A stretch of 64,000 nt of DNA from Bacteroidota bacterium. GTDB taxonomy: Bacteria; Bacteroidota; Bacteroidia; AKYH767-A; OLB10. The translations under genes were made by a program, and so were the position numbers. Below the pieces are notes generated by a model. It did not search any database, was not told the DNA's origin, and worked only from the letters and a program-made list of their open reading frames with translations. Below, piece by piece: positions 1 to 8,099 of this stretch (positions are counted from its first letter, which is position 1; every line of letters begins with the position of its first letter). Where the stretch lies: positions 247,590-311,589 of the forward strand of contig JADJOZ010000016.1 of the NCBI GenBank assembly GCA_016713525.1. Direction: 5' to 3'.

Positions 1-196
1 TATTGAGATCTAAAAAGATGAATTGTGGGATCTTTGCCTCATCACCAGCAATTTCACGAAGAAAATTCAGTGCGCCATCAGCCGAATTCCTGACAATTAC
101 CTCACCGGCAAATTTGGAGGACACGATGATTCTTTCATTGATAAAGTTATCAATTTCATTATCATCTACCAATAATACATTCCTGAATTTTGGCAT
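1..196 (-). CDS. Response regulator receiver domain, truncated by window edge
   Basis: The reverse strand from the ATG at 196 encodes 65 codons of a CheY-like receiver that run off the left edge. The N-terminus reads MPKFRNVLLVDDNEIDN, with the acidic pair at residues 11-12, and the predicted phosphoacceptor is Asp63 in the segment FIFLDLN. These are standard receiver landmarks: beta1 followed by DD, and the phosphorylated Asp at the end of beta3. It resembles the complete receiver at 34823-35218, which has LVDDNPMDN and FLDIIMPGMDG, so the two are probably paralogues of the short single-domain receivers common in Bacteroidota. The C-terminal Thr/Lys residues and any output domain lie outside the window. 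A plus-strand frame across the same bases is open but is a shadow. Confidence 0.85.
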   Translation of the reverse strand, partial: MPKFRNVLLVDDNEIDNFINERIIVSSKFAGEVIVRNSADGALNFLREIAGDEAKIPQFIFLDLN

Positions 197-261
197 TGTT
201 GAGTTGTTTTAGCCTGTAAACTAACTATACCGGGCAGAGGGGATCCGAGTGGAAGTGTGTG

Positions 262-337
262 TGGTGGTGATGGACGGGATCGAACCGCCGACACAACGAT
301 TTTCAGTCCTTTGCTCTACCGACTGAGCTACATCACC
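262..337 (-). tRNA. tRNA-Phe (GAA), 3' CCA encoded
   Basis: On the reverse strand the cloverleaf folds as follows: acceptor GGTGATG/CATCACC, D-stem GCTC/GAGC, anticodon loop CTGAAAA with anticodon GAA, and T-arm GGCGG-TTCGATC-CCGTC with one G-T wobble. The discriminator A at 265 is followed by a genomically encoded CCA (264-262). The GAA anticodon specifies phenylalanine. The anticodon stem AAGGA/TCGTT has a G-G mismatch at its third pair, where TCCTT would give a perfect stem. This may be a base-call error or a real weak stem. The mature body without CCA is 265-337. Confidence 0.93.
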
Positions 338-458
338 ATTTTAAAACTGCAATGGGCGCAAAAGTAAAATTTTTTTTCATTCAAAACAGAAAATAAATTT
401 CTAAATATTTTATTGTTGACTGAATTCATCCGATTTCCAATAAAGTGATCAGGATAAT

Positions 459-466
459 TACTTTTG
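459..466 (+). promoter_or_regulatory. Bacteroidota -7 box upstream of coaX
   Basis: TACTTTTG matches the Bacteroidota sigma-A -7 consensus TAnnTTTG and ends 4 bases before the coaX ATG. A transcript from it would be leaderless or nearly so. I do not see a well-spaced -33 TTG. Confidence 0.45.
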
Positions 467-470
467 CCAA

Positions 471-1223
471 ATGGATTCTAGTCATACGGTTAAGTTCATT
501 TTTGATATTGGTAATACCAGAACCAAAATTGCGGTATTCGAAAATGGTAATATGCTTGAATTGCGCAATGTTAAAGGGAACTTCATGAATGAAGCTAACA
601 GGGTATTTGCGCTTTTCGGTCGCCCATTTAGTGTTATGGTATCAACAGTGAGCTTGCCTGAAAAAGAGGTAATTGCAATGCTGTCAGCCATTTACGATGG
701 GAAAATCTTCTTTTTCAGGAGTGGGATGAAACTTCCAGTCAGGAATGGCTATAAAACACCGCAGACTCTCGGACAAGACCGCATCGCAAATGCCTGTGCA
801 GCCTGGAAATTCAATCCGGATAAACATACTTTGGTTATCGATTTGGGTACATGTATTAAATACGATTTCGTTGATGAAACCAGCCTTTACCACGGCGGAG
901 CAATTGCTCCCGGACTAGCCATGAGATATAAAGCGCTGACCAGATTCACCGGTCAACTACCTTATTTTAAGCCAATTGACGAATTTCCTGAACTCATCGG
1001 ACAATCTACAGAGTCTTCTATTCGTTCGGGTGTGGAAAATGGAATTCTTTTTGAACTCAAAGGAGCCATTGAGGCATATCGACAGCAATTTGGAGGAACT
1101 TCAGTAATTCTTACTGGTGGCGATCACCCTAAGTTTGCCGATAAGTTAAAAAGTCCCATCTTTGTGGCCCCAAACCTGACTTTGAACGGTTTAAAAGTAA
1201 TACTTGATGCAAATGATTTATAA
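471..1223 (+). CDS. coaX: Type III pantothenate kinase
   Basis: This is a 250-residue CoaX-type pantothenate kinase, which performs the first step of coenzyme A synthesis (ATP-dependent phosphorylation of pantothenate) in the cytoplasm. It belongs to the ASKHA fold. Visible motifs are DIGNTRTK at residues 12-19 (phosphate binding), GQDRIANA at about 100-107, VIDLGTCIKYDF at about 121-132 carrying the catalytic-type Asp, and HGGAIAPGL at about 140. The length is normal for the family. The ATG at 471 follows a TAnnTTTG box by 4 bases. The stop overlaps the next gene's start region (1207-1223), and coaX followed by an outer-membrane barrel, TPR protein and lptC is, from memory, a recurrent order in Bacteroidota. 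Confidence 0.95.
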   Translation: MDSSHTVKFIFDIGNTRTKIAVFENGNMLELRNVKGNFMNEANRVFALFGRPFSVMVSTVSLPEKEVIAMLSAIYDGKIFFFRSGMKLPVRNGYKTPQTLGQDRIANACAAWKFNPDKHTLVIDLGTCIKYDFVDETSLYHGGAIAPGLAMRYKALTRFTGQLPYFKPIDEFPELIGQSTESSIRSGVENGILFELKGAIEAYRQQFGGTSVILTGGDHPKFADKLKSPIFVAPNLTLNGLKVILDANDL

Positions 1224-2469
1224 GAAACTCTTTGTTTTTGTGCTCTTTTTGATGGTACTCACTACCAAAGGTATAAGCCAAACCGGCTCCATCAGCCCAT
1301 ATTCCAGATATGGAATAGGCGATGTTTTGCCTGAAGGCTTTACTTATCAATTAGGTATGGGCGGAATAGGCGCTGCATTGATTTCTCCAAATCAAATAAA
1401 TTTTATCAATCCCGCATCCCTGGCTTACGACACAATCACCATTTTCGATTTTGCGGCAAATGGAGAAATTCGTCGTCTCGAAAGAAATACCCAAAACTCC
1501 ACATTAAATAGTGCCTCCTTTTCTTATTTTAGTCTTGCGTTCCCGGTCATCAAAAATAAAATGGGAATGTCATTTGGACTGCTCCCCTTCTCCTCTGTTG
1601 GCTATAATATTAATGTTTTTGAAGAGGTTCAAAATGTAGGAATTGTAAAATACCGCTATGAAGGTGAAGGAGGATTTAATAAGGTTTTTCTTGCTTCAGG
1701 GATTAAAGTTTTTAACGGATTGAGCGCCGGCATAAATGCATCCTATGTTTTCGGAACTATTGAGAATCGGAAAAGTATTGAATTCCCATATAATGTAAAT
1801 TATTTCAATAGCAGATATATTAATGATGTAACAGCTAAAGGATTTTATTTCAATTATGGACTGCTTTATAATAAATTGCTCAAAAATGAAAAATTCGTAA
1901 GTGTAGGTCTTACAAGTTCATTGTCGACCGGAGTAAATGCATCTAATGTAAAGAATTATTATAATTATGCTATTTCTGGATTTGGTGGTGAAATTGTGAA
2001 AGACTCTATTTATGAAGAGTCGGAAAAATCAGGCAAAATCAGACTCCCCGATTATTACAGAGCTGGAGTATCTTATGGAAAAACAGGTAAATGGATGGCC
2101 GGTGCGGATTTCTCTTACAACAACTGGGAGAAATTCCGGAATTTTGATTCAAAAGACTCATTAAAAAACAGTTACACTTTTTCTTTAGGTGGCGAATATC
2201 AAACTAAAAAACTAATTTACCGCCTTGGCGGCAGATATACACAAACCTATCTGAGCCTTAATAATAACCAGCTCAATGATTATGGCATAACTTTTGGGTT
2301 GAGCATCCTGAAAATGTTCCCAAAGCGACCACCATCTGCCATTAATATAGCTGTAGAACTTGGTTCAAGAGGCACTACAGAAAGTAATTTAATCAAAGAA
2401 AATTATATCAGACTAAACCTCGGATTTACGTTAACGGATATCTGGTTTATCAAATCAAAATACGACTAA
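1207..2469 (+). CDS. Outer-membrane beta-barrel protein (FadL/OmpP1-like)
   Basis: A protein of about 420 residues with a signal peptide (MIYKKLFVFVLFLMVLTTKG, cleavage near ISQ-TG), followed by the segment SPYSRYGIGD and many alternating hydrophobic/aromatic beta segments to the C-terminus. SPYSRYGIGD followed by a GMGG/NPAS region (INFINPASLAYD) is typical of Bacteroidota outer-membrane proteins related to the FadL/OmpP1/PorV group. The substrate is unknown. Possible starts are TTG 1204, ATG 1207 and ATG 1213. The ATG codons are preferred, and 1213 gives the cleanest signal peptide. It overlaps the end of coaX by up to 17 bases, suggesting co-transcription with coaX, the TPR gene and lptC. 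Confidence 0.8.
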   Translation: MQMIYKKLFVFVLFLMVLTTKGISQTGSISPYSRYGIGDVLPEGFTYQLGMGGIGAALISPNQINFINPASLAYDTITIFDFAANGEIRRLERNTQNSTLNSASFSYFSLAFPVIKNKMGMSFGLLPFSSVGYNINVFEEVQNVGIVKYRYEGEGGFNKVFLASGIKVFNGLSAGINASYVFGTIENRKSIEFPYNVNYFNSRYINDVTAKGFYFNYGLLYNKLLKNEKFVSVGLTSSLSTGVNASNVKNYYNYAISGFGGEIVKDSIYEESEKSGKIRLPDYYRAGVSYGKTGKWMAGADFSYNNWEKFRNFDSKDSLKNSYTFSLGGEYQTKKLIYRLGGRYTQTYLSLNNNQLNDYGITFGLSILKMFPKRPPSAINIAVELGSRGTTESNLIKENYIRLNLGFTLTDIWFIKSKYD

Positions 2470-2491
2470 ATTTAACCCAATAAAAACAAAA

Positions 2492-3786
2492 ATGAAAAAG
2501 TACCTATTGTTAACTGCATTATCATTCGCAGTCATCACTTCTTCTATTGCTCAAACCGGCTCCAAATATGGAACTGACAGTGTAACCTGTATTACTAACA
2601 TCTCTCTGTTTAATGAATATTTTAAGCAGAACAACTTTGTTGATGCGCTTGAGCCCTGGAGATGGGTATTTTCTAACTGCCCGGCTGCAACAAAAGAACT
2701 TATTTAAATGGTGCCACCATGTTTGAAAAACTTATTGCAGATGAAAAAGATCCTGCTGTTAAATCAAAGTATTTGGACTCTTTGTTAGCAATCTATGACC
2801 AACGTATTCAGTATTTTGGTGAAGAAGGTTTGGTGCTTGGAAAAAAAGCTCTGGCCATTTATGATTTCGCCCCTGAACGTAAAGAAGAGATTAATGCCTT
2901 ATTTAAAAAATCGGTTGAAAAAGAAGGTCCAAAATCTGGTCCTGCTGTATTATACAAATACTTCCAGGTGAACACGGAGTTGTTTGCGGAAAAGAAAATT
3001 ACCAAGGAAGATGTAATTGATGTTTATGATCAGGTAAGTGAACAAATAGATGCGAATCTGGAAGGACCCGACTCAGCAAATTATGACAAATCAAGAATGA
3101 ATGTTGAAACATTCTTCGGCCCGTTTGCTACTTGTGAAGACCTCGTTGAAATTTACACTCCACGATTGAAAGCCACACCTGATAATGTTGTTTTACTTCG
3201 TAAAATCGTAAATTTATTTGGTAAAAAGGGTTGTAATGATGCAGCCATTTATATGCAGGCTGCAGAAAATCTCCACAAAACAGAACCCACTGCAAAAGCT
3301 TCTTTGAGTCTGGCCCGGATGTATGCTGCCAAAGGGCAATCCGCCAAAGCTTCAACGTATTATACGGAAGCAGCTGAGCTGGAATCAGACAATAATAAAA
3401 AAGCAAATATTGTTCTGGAAACTGCCGACTTTAATCTGAGAACTCTGAAAAACTTTTCACAGGCACGTACCCTAGCACTCAGAGCTGCTGCTCTGCGTCC
3501 GGGTTGGGGCCGCCCTTACATCATGATCGGCGATATTTATGCATCAAGCTCTACCGGTTGTCCCGATGAATTCAGTGGCGCTTCCGTATTCTGGGCCGCT
3601 GTTGACAAATATCAAAAAGCAAAATCAGTTGACCCTTCTCTCGCAGATGAAGCCAACCGTAAAATTGGAACTTACACTAAATACTTCCCTAAGAAAGATG
3701 ACGTTTTCTTTAACAACTTAAAAGTTGGTGATTCTTATACAGTGAAATGCTGGATCAACGAAACAACAACGATTCGCGTCAACTAA
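2492..3786 (+). CDS. Periplasmic TPR protein, one frameshift near 2700
   Basis: This is one gene of about 431 codons as restored. It starts MKKYLLLTALSFAVITSSIA (signal peptide) and contains TPR-like helical pairs such as KASLSLARMYAAKGQSAKAS, with a last repeat near GWGRPYIMIGDIYASS. As read, the frame stops at 2705-2707 after KEL-I, while the next frame continues naturally as YLNGATMFEKLIADEKDP. One missing T in CTTATTTAA restores a single ORF. Cys-containing C-terminal segments and helical repeats match exported TPR proteins found between an OMP gene and lptC in Bacteroidota. Its exact role is unknown, possibly envelope assembly. The stop at 3784-3786 is followed by a hairpin at 3818-3850. 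Confidence 0.8.
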
Positions 3787-3787
3787 A

Positions 3788-4387
3788 ATGTATTGCTCCT
3801 GCAACATAATTTTTTTACATAAAAAAGCTGGTTATGCCAGCTTTTTTATGTTATTTTTGTTTGCGCTTACTTTCTCATCATGTGAAAACGATATTGAAAA
3901 AGTTTCGCTTGTAACCGGAAAATCCAAATTGCCAATTGAGTCGTCTACTGATATGGAAATTCTATACAGCGATTCGGCCAAAGTGAGAGTAAAAGTTAAT
4001 ACACCAGTCATGAATCGTTTTGATGGTGAAAATCCATACACGGAATTACCAAAAGGAGTTTCTGTAAAGTTCTTTGATGAGAATCTGAACGTCACCTCAA
4101 CACTTACTTCCAAATACGCTATCAGAAAAGATAACGAAAATATAATGGAGGCAAAAAATGATGTAGTAGTGGTGAATGAAAAAGGAGAAAAATTAAATAC
4201 CGAACACCTGATCTGGAATGAACGGACTCACAAAATTTACAGCGATAAATTTGTGAAAATCACTACACCGGATAAGATACTATTTGGCAATGGATTCGAA
4301 GCAAATCAAGACTTTACCAATTATAAAATATTTAATATTAAAGGAACTATAACCATTGACAAAGATGAACATACCCCGAATCCTTGA
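3788..4387 (+). CDS. lptC: LptC-like lipoprotein of LPS export
   Basis: A 199-codon frame encoding a predicted lipoprotein with lipobox-like LTFSSC around residue 32 and a C-terminal beta-jellyroll characteristic of LptC. The LptC family is the periplasmic bridge of the Lpt machine carrying lipopolysaccharide from the inner-membrane LptBFG to LptA; Bacteroidota homologues are often annotated as LPS export periplasmic protein LptC. Landmarks are DMEILYSDSAKVRVKVNTP and FEANQDFTNYKIFNIKG. The start is uncertain. ATG 3788 gives a signal peptide containing HKKAGYASFF before the hydrophobic core. ATG 3848 lies in the 3' arm of a perfect hairpin and would leave a very short leader (MLFLFALTFSSC). 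I prefer 3788. Confidence 0.82.
   Translation: MYCSCNIIFLHKKAGYASFFMLFLFALTFSSCENDIEKVSLVTGKSKLPIESSTDMEILYSDSAKVRVKVNTPVMNRFDGENPYTELPKGVSVKFFDENLNVTSTLTSKYAIRKDNENIMEAKNDVVVVNEKGEKLNTEHLIWNERTHKIYSDKFVKITTPDKILFGNGFEANQDFTNYKIFNIKGTITIDKDEHTPNP
3818..3850. terminator. Perfect 14-bp hairpin overlapping the 5' end of lptC
   Basis: Bases 3818-3831 (ending AAAAAAGCTGG) pair perfectly with 3837-3850 (starting CCAGCTTTTTT) around the loop TTATG. It has A-tracts and T-tracts on the two sides, so it could act as an intrinsic terminator or attenuator in either direction. It lies inside the longest lptC frame, 32 bases after the TPR stop. Confidence 0.6.
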
Positions 4388-4580
4388 AGTCTCCTGGCTG
4401 ATTACCAGCATTGTTGCTTTGGGCCTGTTTGTTTACCATTTCTTCAGTGATGGGCTATCTGCTGCCTTTTTCCCTTTAATTTTTGCCTTTATTACGTTTT
4501 GTATGTACCTGGTAAGAAGAAAACAACGCATTTCCTACGAAAAAAAGCCGCCGGTCGCTCCCCCGGCCGATGTAGAGTAA
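4365..4580 (+). CDS. Small two-helix membrane protein
   Basis: A 71-residue protein from ATG 4365, which overlaps the 3' end of lptC by 23 bases. An upstream in-frame TTG at 4356 is possible. It has two hydrophobic helices, roughly residues 9-25 and 33-51, then a basic stretch RRKQR and a proline-rich tail PPVAPPADVE. The positive-inside rule places the C-terminus in the cytoplasm. I do not recognise a named family. Its position between lptC and a PpiD-type foldase suggests a membrane or envelope role, but that is inference only. Confidence 0.65.
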   Translation: MNIPRILEVSWLITSIVALGLFVYHFFSDGLSAAFFPLIFAFITFCMYLVRRKQRISYEKKPPVAPPADVE

Positions 4581-4736
4581 CCACTGAATTTCAACTACTC
4601 CATTCTTTCAAACCTTTTAATATTGGAATTTCCGTCGTATATTCGCACGCTATTTCGGTGTGTTGGGTGAAATAAATCCACTACTCGATATCTAACTAAT
4701 TGTATATCAAAAACATAATCTAAAGAAAAACAACAA

Positions 4737-6873
4737 ATGGCTGTAATTGGAAAAATCCGCCAGAGAGCAGGCCTGCTAATTGGTATTGTGGGTTTTAGCT
4801 TAGTGGCTTTTATTCTGGGGGACCTTCTCACATCAAACAGAAGTTTTTTAACCGGTTCAGGAAATGAACTTGCTATTATAGGTAGCAAAAAGATTGATAT
4901 TCAGGAATTTGAGGCTTTAGTGAAGCAGCTTGAAGAAAACTACAAAATTAATACAGGAAACCAGACTGTAGATCAGAATACTTTAGAGTCGCTCCGTGAG
5001 CAAGCATGGACACAGCTTTTAAACGAAGAAATCCTGAGCAAACAAATTGAAAAAACAGGAATCAAGGTAAGTGCTGATGAACTTTTTGATATGATTCAGG
5101 GAAAAAACCCTCATCCTCAGATCAAAGAAGCATTTAAAGATCCAAAGACAGGTGAATTTTCAGCAGCTAACGTAATTCAGTTTTTGAAAAACATGGATAA
5201 CGATGCTACAGGTAAAACCAGAAATCAATGGGTGGCATTCGAAAAATATATCAATGAAGAACGGGTTAAAGAAAAGTACAATGAAATGATCAAACATGGT
5301 CTTTTTGTAACTACTGCCGAAGCCAAAAGAATGTATGAGAATCAAAATCGGACGGCTTCTGTTCGATTTATCGATTTCAATTATACCACAATTGAAGATT
5401 CTACCATTAAAGTTGAGGATAAAGAATTACGTGAATATTATAATTCACATCAGAATGATTTTAAACAAGAAGCGTCACGCAAACTTGAATATGTTACTTT
5501 CGATGTAGTTCCATCAACAGAAGATAAACAAAATGCCATTTCCAGTCTTGATAAACTGGTACAGGCTTTCCGTGAAACTACCGATGACTCTCTTTTCACT
5601 TCTATCAACTCCGATAACAAAATTGAAATTGCTTATTTCAAACAAAATTCACTGGCTCCGGTAATTGATACTCCATTTTTTGGAGGTGCTCCTGTAGGAA
5701 CTGTAATCGGACCTTACGAAGAAGGAAATGCGTATAAAGTTTCAAAATTGCTTGCCTCAAAAAACATGTCAGACTCAATTAAGGTGAGTCATGCATTGGT
5801 AGCTTTCACCGGTGCTGAACGTGCTCCTGCAGAAGTTACACGTACCAGAGATCAGGCTAAAGCAACTGCCGATAGCTTATTAGCAATCATTAAAAAAGAT
5901 GGCAACCGTTTCGCTGAAATTGCTAAAAATGCATCCGACGATAAAGTAGCGGCCGAAAAAGATGGTGATCTCGACTGGATCACTCAGGCAAGCCCTATGG
6001 ATCCTAAATTCAAAGCCGGGGCTTTCGAAACTGCAAAAGGCCAGGTTTCATTAGTTGAATCTCCTTTTGGATTTCACCTCATCAAAGTAACAGATCAAAC
6101 TGCTGCTGTTCGTCAGGTACAGGTTGCCTCCATCGATCGCCGTATTGAACCGGGATCTAAAACATTCCAGACATCCTTTGCTAAAGCAAATGAGTTTGCT
6201 GCTAAAAACAAAACTCCTGAAGCATTTGAAAAAGCTGTGCAGGAACAAGGTTTGAATAAGCGTGTTGCTGATAATCTTAAAGAAACAGATAAATTCATTC
6301 CCGGACTGGAATCACCACGTGCACTTGTTCAATGGGCTTACAATTCTAAAAAAAGGAGATGTCTCTAAAGTTTATGACTTCGGAAACAAATTTGTTATTG
6401 CTGTACTTACAGAAGTAAAAGAAAAAGGAATTGCTCCTTATGAACAAGCTCTCGATCTGGTAAAAGGAAAAGTAATCACTGCGAAAAAAGCTCAGATTTT
6501 CATTGAGAAAATAAATGCTAAAATGAGTGGTGCCACTACTATCGATGCACTGGCTACAGCATTAGGTACTCAGGTAAAAAATGCCGAAGGTGTTAATTTT
6601 AATTCCAGCTTCGTTGCAAATCTAGGTGTTGAACCGGCACTTGTTGGAACCATATTCAGTCTGAAACAAGGTGTACTTTCGAAGCCGGTAGAAGGAACTA
6701 CAGGTGTTTTTGTAGCCGTAATCGACAGAATTTCAGAACCTGCAGCAACTACTGATTTCTCTTCCAATAAAAAACAAGCAATCCAGCAGTTACAGCAAAG
6801 AACAACTTATGAAGTGTTTAATGCACTGAAGGAGAAAGCAAATATTACCGATAACAGAGGTAAATACTATTAA
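4737..6873 (+). CDS. ppiD: PpiD/SurA-type peptidylprolyl isomerase, one frameshift
   Basis: Restored to one frame this is 711 residues. It has a short N-terminal cytoplasmic segment, one transmembrane helix (about residues 12-30, GLLIGIVGFSLVAFILGDLL), a SurA-N-like helical region, a parvulin (PPIC) domain at about 344-455 (SHALVAFTG to SPFGFHLIKVTD), and a helical C-terminal region. This is the architecture of PpiD, the inner-membrane-anchored periplasmic folding helper for exported outer-membrane proteins. The frame breaks at the seven-A run 6348-6354; six A restores SKKGDVSKVYDFGNKF. It lies after the lptC group and ends before a strong terminator. The 156 bases upstream hold no other gene. 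Confidence 0.88.
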
Positions 6874-6896
6874 AAATAGTTGCATTTAAAATATCA

Positions 6897-6928
6897 AGCC
6901 GTTCTGAACTCCAGAACGGCTTTTTTTA
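6897..6928 (+). terminator. Intrinsic terminator after ppiD
   Basis: A 10-bp perfect stem, AGCCGTTCTG (6897-6906) with CAGAACGGCT (6912-6921), loop AACTC, is followed by a run of T. It lies 23 bases after the ppiD stop. Confidence 0.9.
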
Positions 6929-6939
6929 TTTATTAACGT

Positions 6940-6973
6940 TTGGAGGTAACTCTAAAAGTTAATTTTATATTTG
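6940..6973 (+). promoter_or_regulatory. Candidate promoter for the membrane protein at 6984
   Basis: TATATTTG at 6966-6973 matches TAnnTTTG. A TTG at 6940-6942 sits 23 bases upstream, at the outer limit of accepted spacing. The ATG is 10 bases after the box. Confidence 0.5.
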
Positions 6974-6983
6974 TAATTCAGGT

Positions 6984-7623
6984 ATGGATATTAAAAGTCA
7001 ATTAAGAGTCTCGGCGCCCGTGTTGGTAATGGTTTATGCCTTTACTACCGCAATTCTTTCCATTGTTATTTTTCTGGGTATAGAACATAATATTGAACTG
7101 GATCATTTTACACAGGATCCAGCCACAATCATGTCAACACCTTTTTATCTGGGTTTCTTTTCATATGTGGGGATTTTATTCTGGTGTGCCTCTGCGGTAA
7201 TTTGCTTTTATACCAGAGCTATTTTGCCGGAAACAACTGAAAATATCAGACTTCGTAGTTTTATGCTCTATTCCGGGCTGGTTACATCATTGCTTATGTT
7301 CGATGATTTATTCCTGCTTCACGAATTAGTGCTTCCGGAAATATTCCTGCTACCCGAAGAAGTTGTTTACCTGATATACCTGAATATACTTTTTAGTTTA
7401 TGCTGTTCTCTTTCGTGCGGAAATTCAACAAAGCGAATATATTGTACTTGTTATTGCAGCAGGAATGATCGGTGCTTCTCAGTTTGTTGACTCGATTCCG
7501 ATGCCCTTACCTGAGGATTCTTTCCTGGAAGATGCAGTAAAACTGTTTGGCATTGTTACATGGTTCACTTATTTTGCCAGATATGGTTATACCAAACTGG
7601 AAGCTAGATTTCATGTAAAGTGA
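6984..7623 (+). CDS. Unknown multi-pass membrane protein, one frameshift
   Basis: A 212-residue hydrophobic protein after repair. It has about five to six predicted membrane helices, beginning with VLVMVYAFTTAILSIVIFLG and including a charged DDLFLLHE segment between helices 3 and 4. As read, the frame shifts at the T-run 7390-7394 and stops at 7490. Removing one T gives an uninterrupted reading LNILLVYAVLFRAEIQQSEY through FHVK to the TGA at 7621-7623. I do not recognise a family. It has its own promoter and terminator-bounded position, so it is probably monocistronic. Its stop is 4 bases from the convergent gldH stop. Confidence 0.65.
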
Positions 7624-7627
7624 ACTG

Positions 7628-8095
7628 TTACTTATCGACCTTTTCGATCCTGATACCGGCATCCATAATTCCCGGTAACGGGTTAATCCGCATGGCCTGA
7701 TTCAATTCAAAACGATACTCACCCGGTTGTGTGAACTGAACATTTTCTTTGAAAAGTATACGGTTATCCCATATGTCACCTAAGCCTTCTCCCAGCCATC
7801 TTCCTTCAGGTGATGCCAAAATGCATTCAATAGTGTCGCGATGAACCTGTCCCTGGGGGAAAGTGGTATTGATAAAAAGATACAGGTTACTGAATCTGTA
7901 AAAACCAGCATTGCGGACATTTATAAAGACATTGTAACCCAATGAAGTATCTTCTACAGAAACAAGAAAACTGAGCGGCTCATCTTTATCCCATTCCATT
8001 TTTGGTATCTCTTTATTTTCTTCAAAATATCGCAAAGGATCACATGAAGTGAATGAAACAGCCAAAAACAAACAGCAAACTAATACTCGGTTCAT
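7628..8095 (-). CDS. gldH: Gliding motility lipoprotein GldH
   Basis: A 155-residue lipoprotein starting at ATG 8095 (MNRVLVCCLFLAVSFTSC, lipobox FTSC). The family pattern is clear: C-D-x-x-R-Y-F-E-x-N, PKMEWDKDEPLSF, YNVFINVRN, FSNLYLFINTTFPQG, GRWLGEGLGDIWDNRILFK and QAMRINPLPGIMDAGIRIEK. GldH is one of the lipoproteins needed for Flavobacterium gliding and is conserved across Bacteroidota. A longer frame reaching 8164 is out of context because it would overlap the ricT tail. Its start lies 4 bases after the ricT stop, so the two are probably co-transcribed. Confidence 0.92.
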   Translation of the reverse strand: MNRVLVCCLFLAVSFTSCDPLRYFEENKEIPKMEWDKDEPLSFLVSVEDTSLGYNVFINVRNAGFYRFSNLYLFINTTFPQGQVHRDTIECILASPEGRWLGEGLGDIWDNRILFKENVQFTQPGEYRFELNQAMRINPLPGIMDAGIRIEKVDK

Positions 8096-8099
8096 GCAA

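Noticed and set aside
3..212. Plus-strand frame of 69 codons at the left edge
   Set aside because: The reverse strand of the same bases encodes a clear response-regulator receiver with the DD pair and phospho-Asp.
2697..2707. Programmed ribosomal frameshift in the TPR gene
   Set aside because: No slippery heptamer or downstream structure; the same type of break occurs in many unrelated genes.
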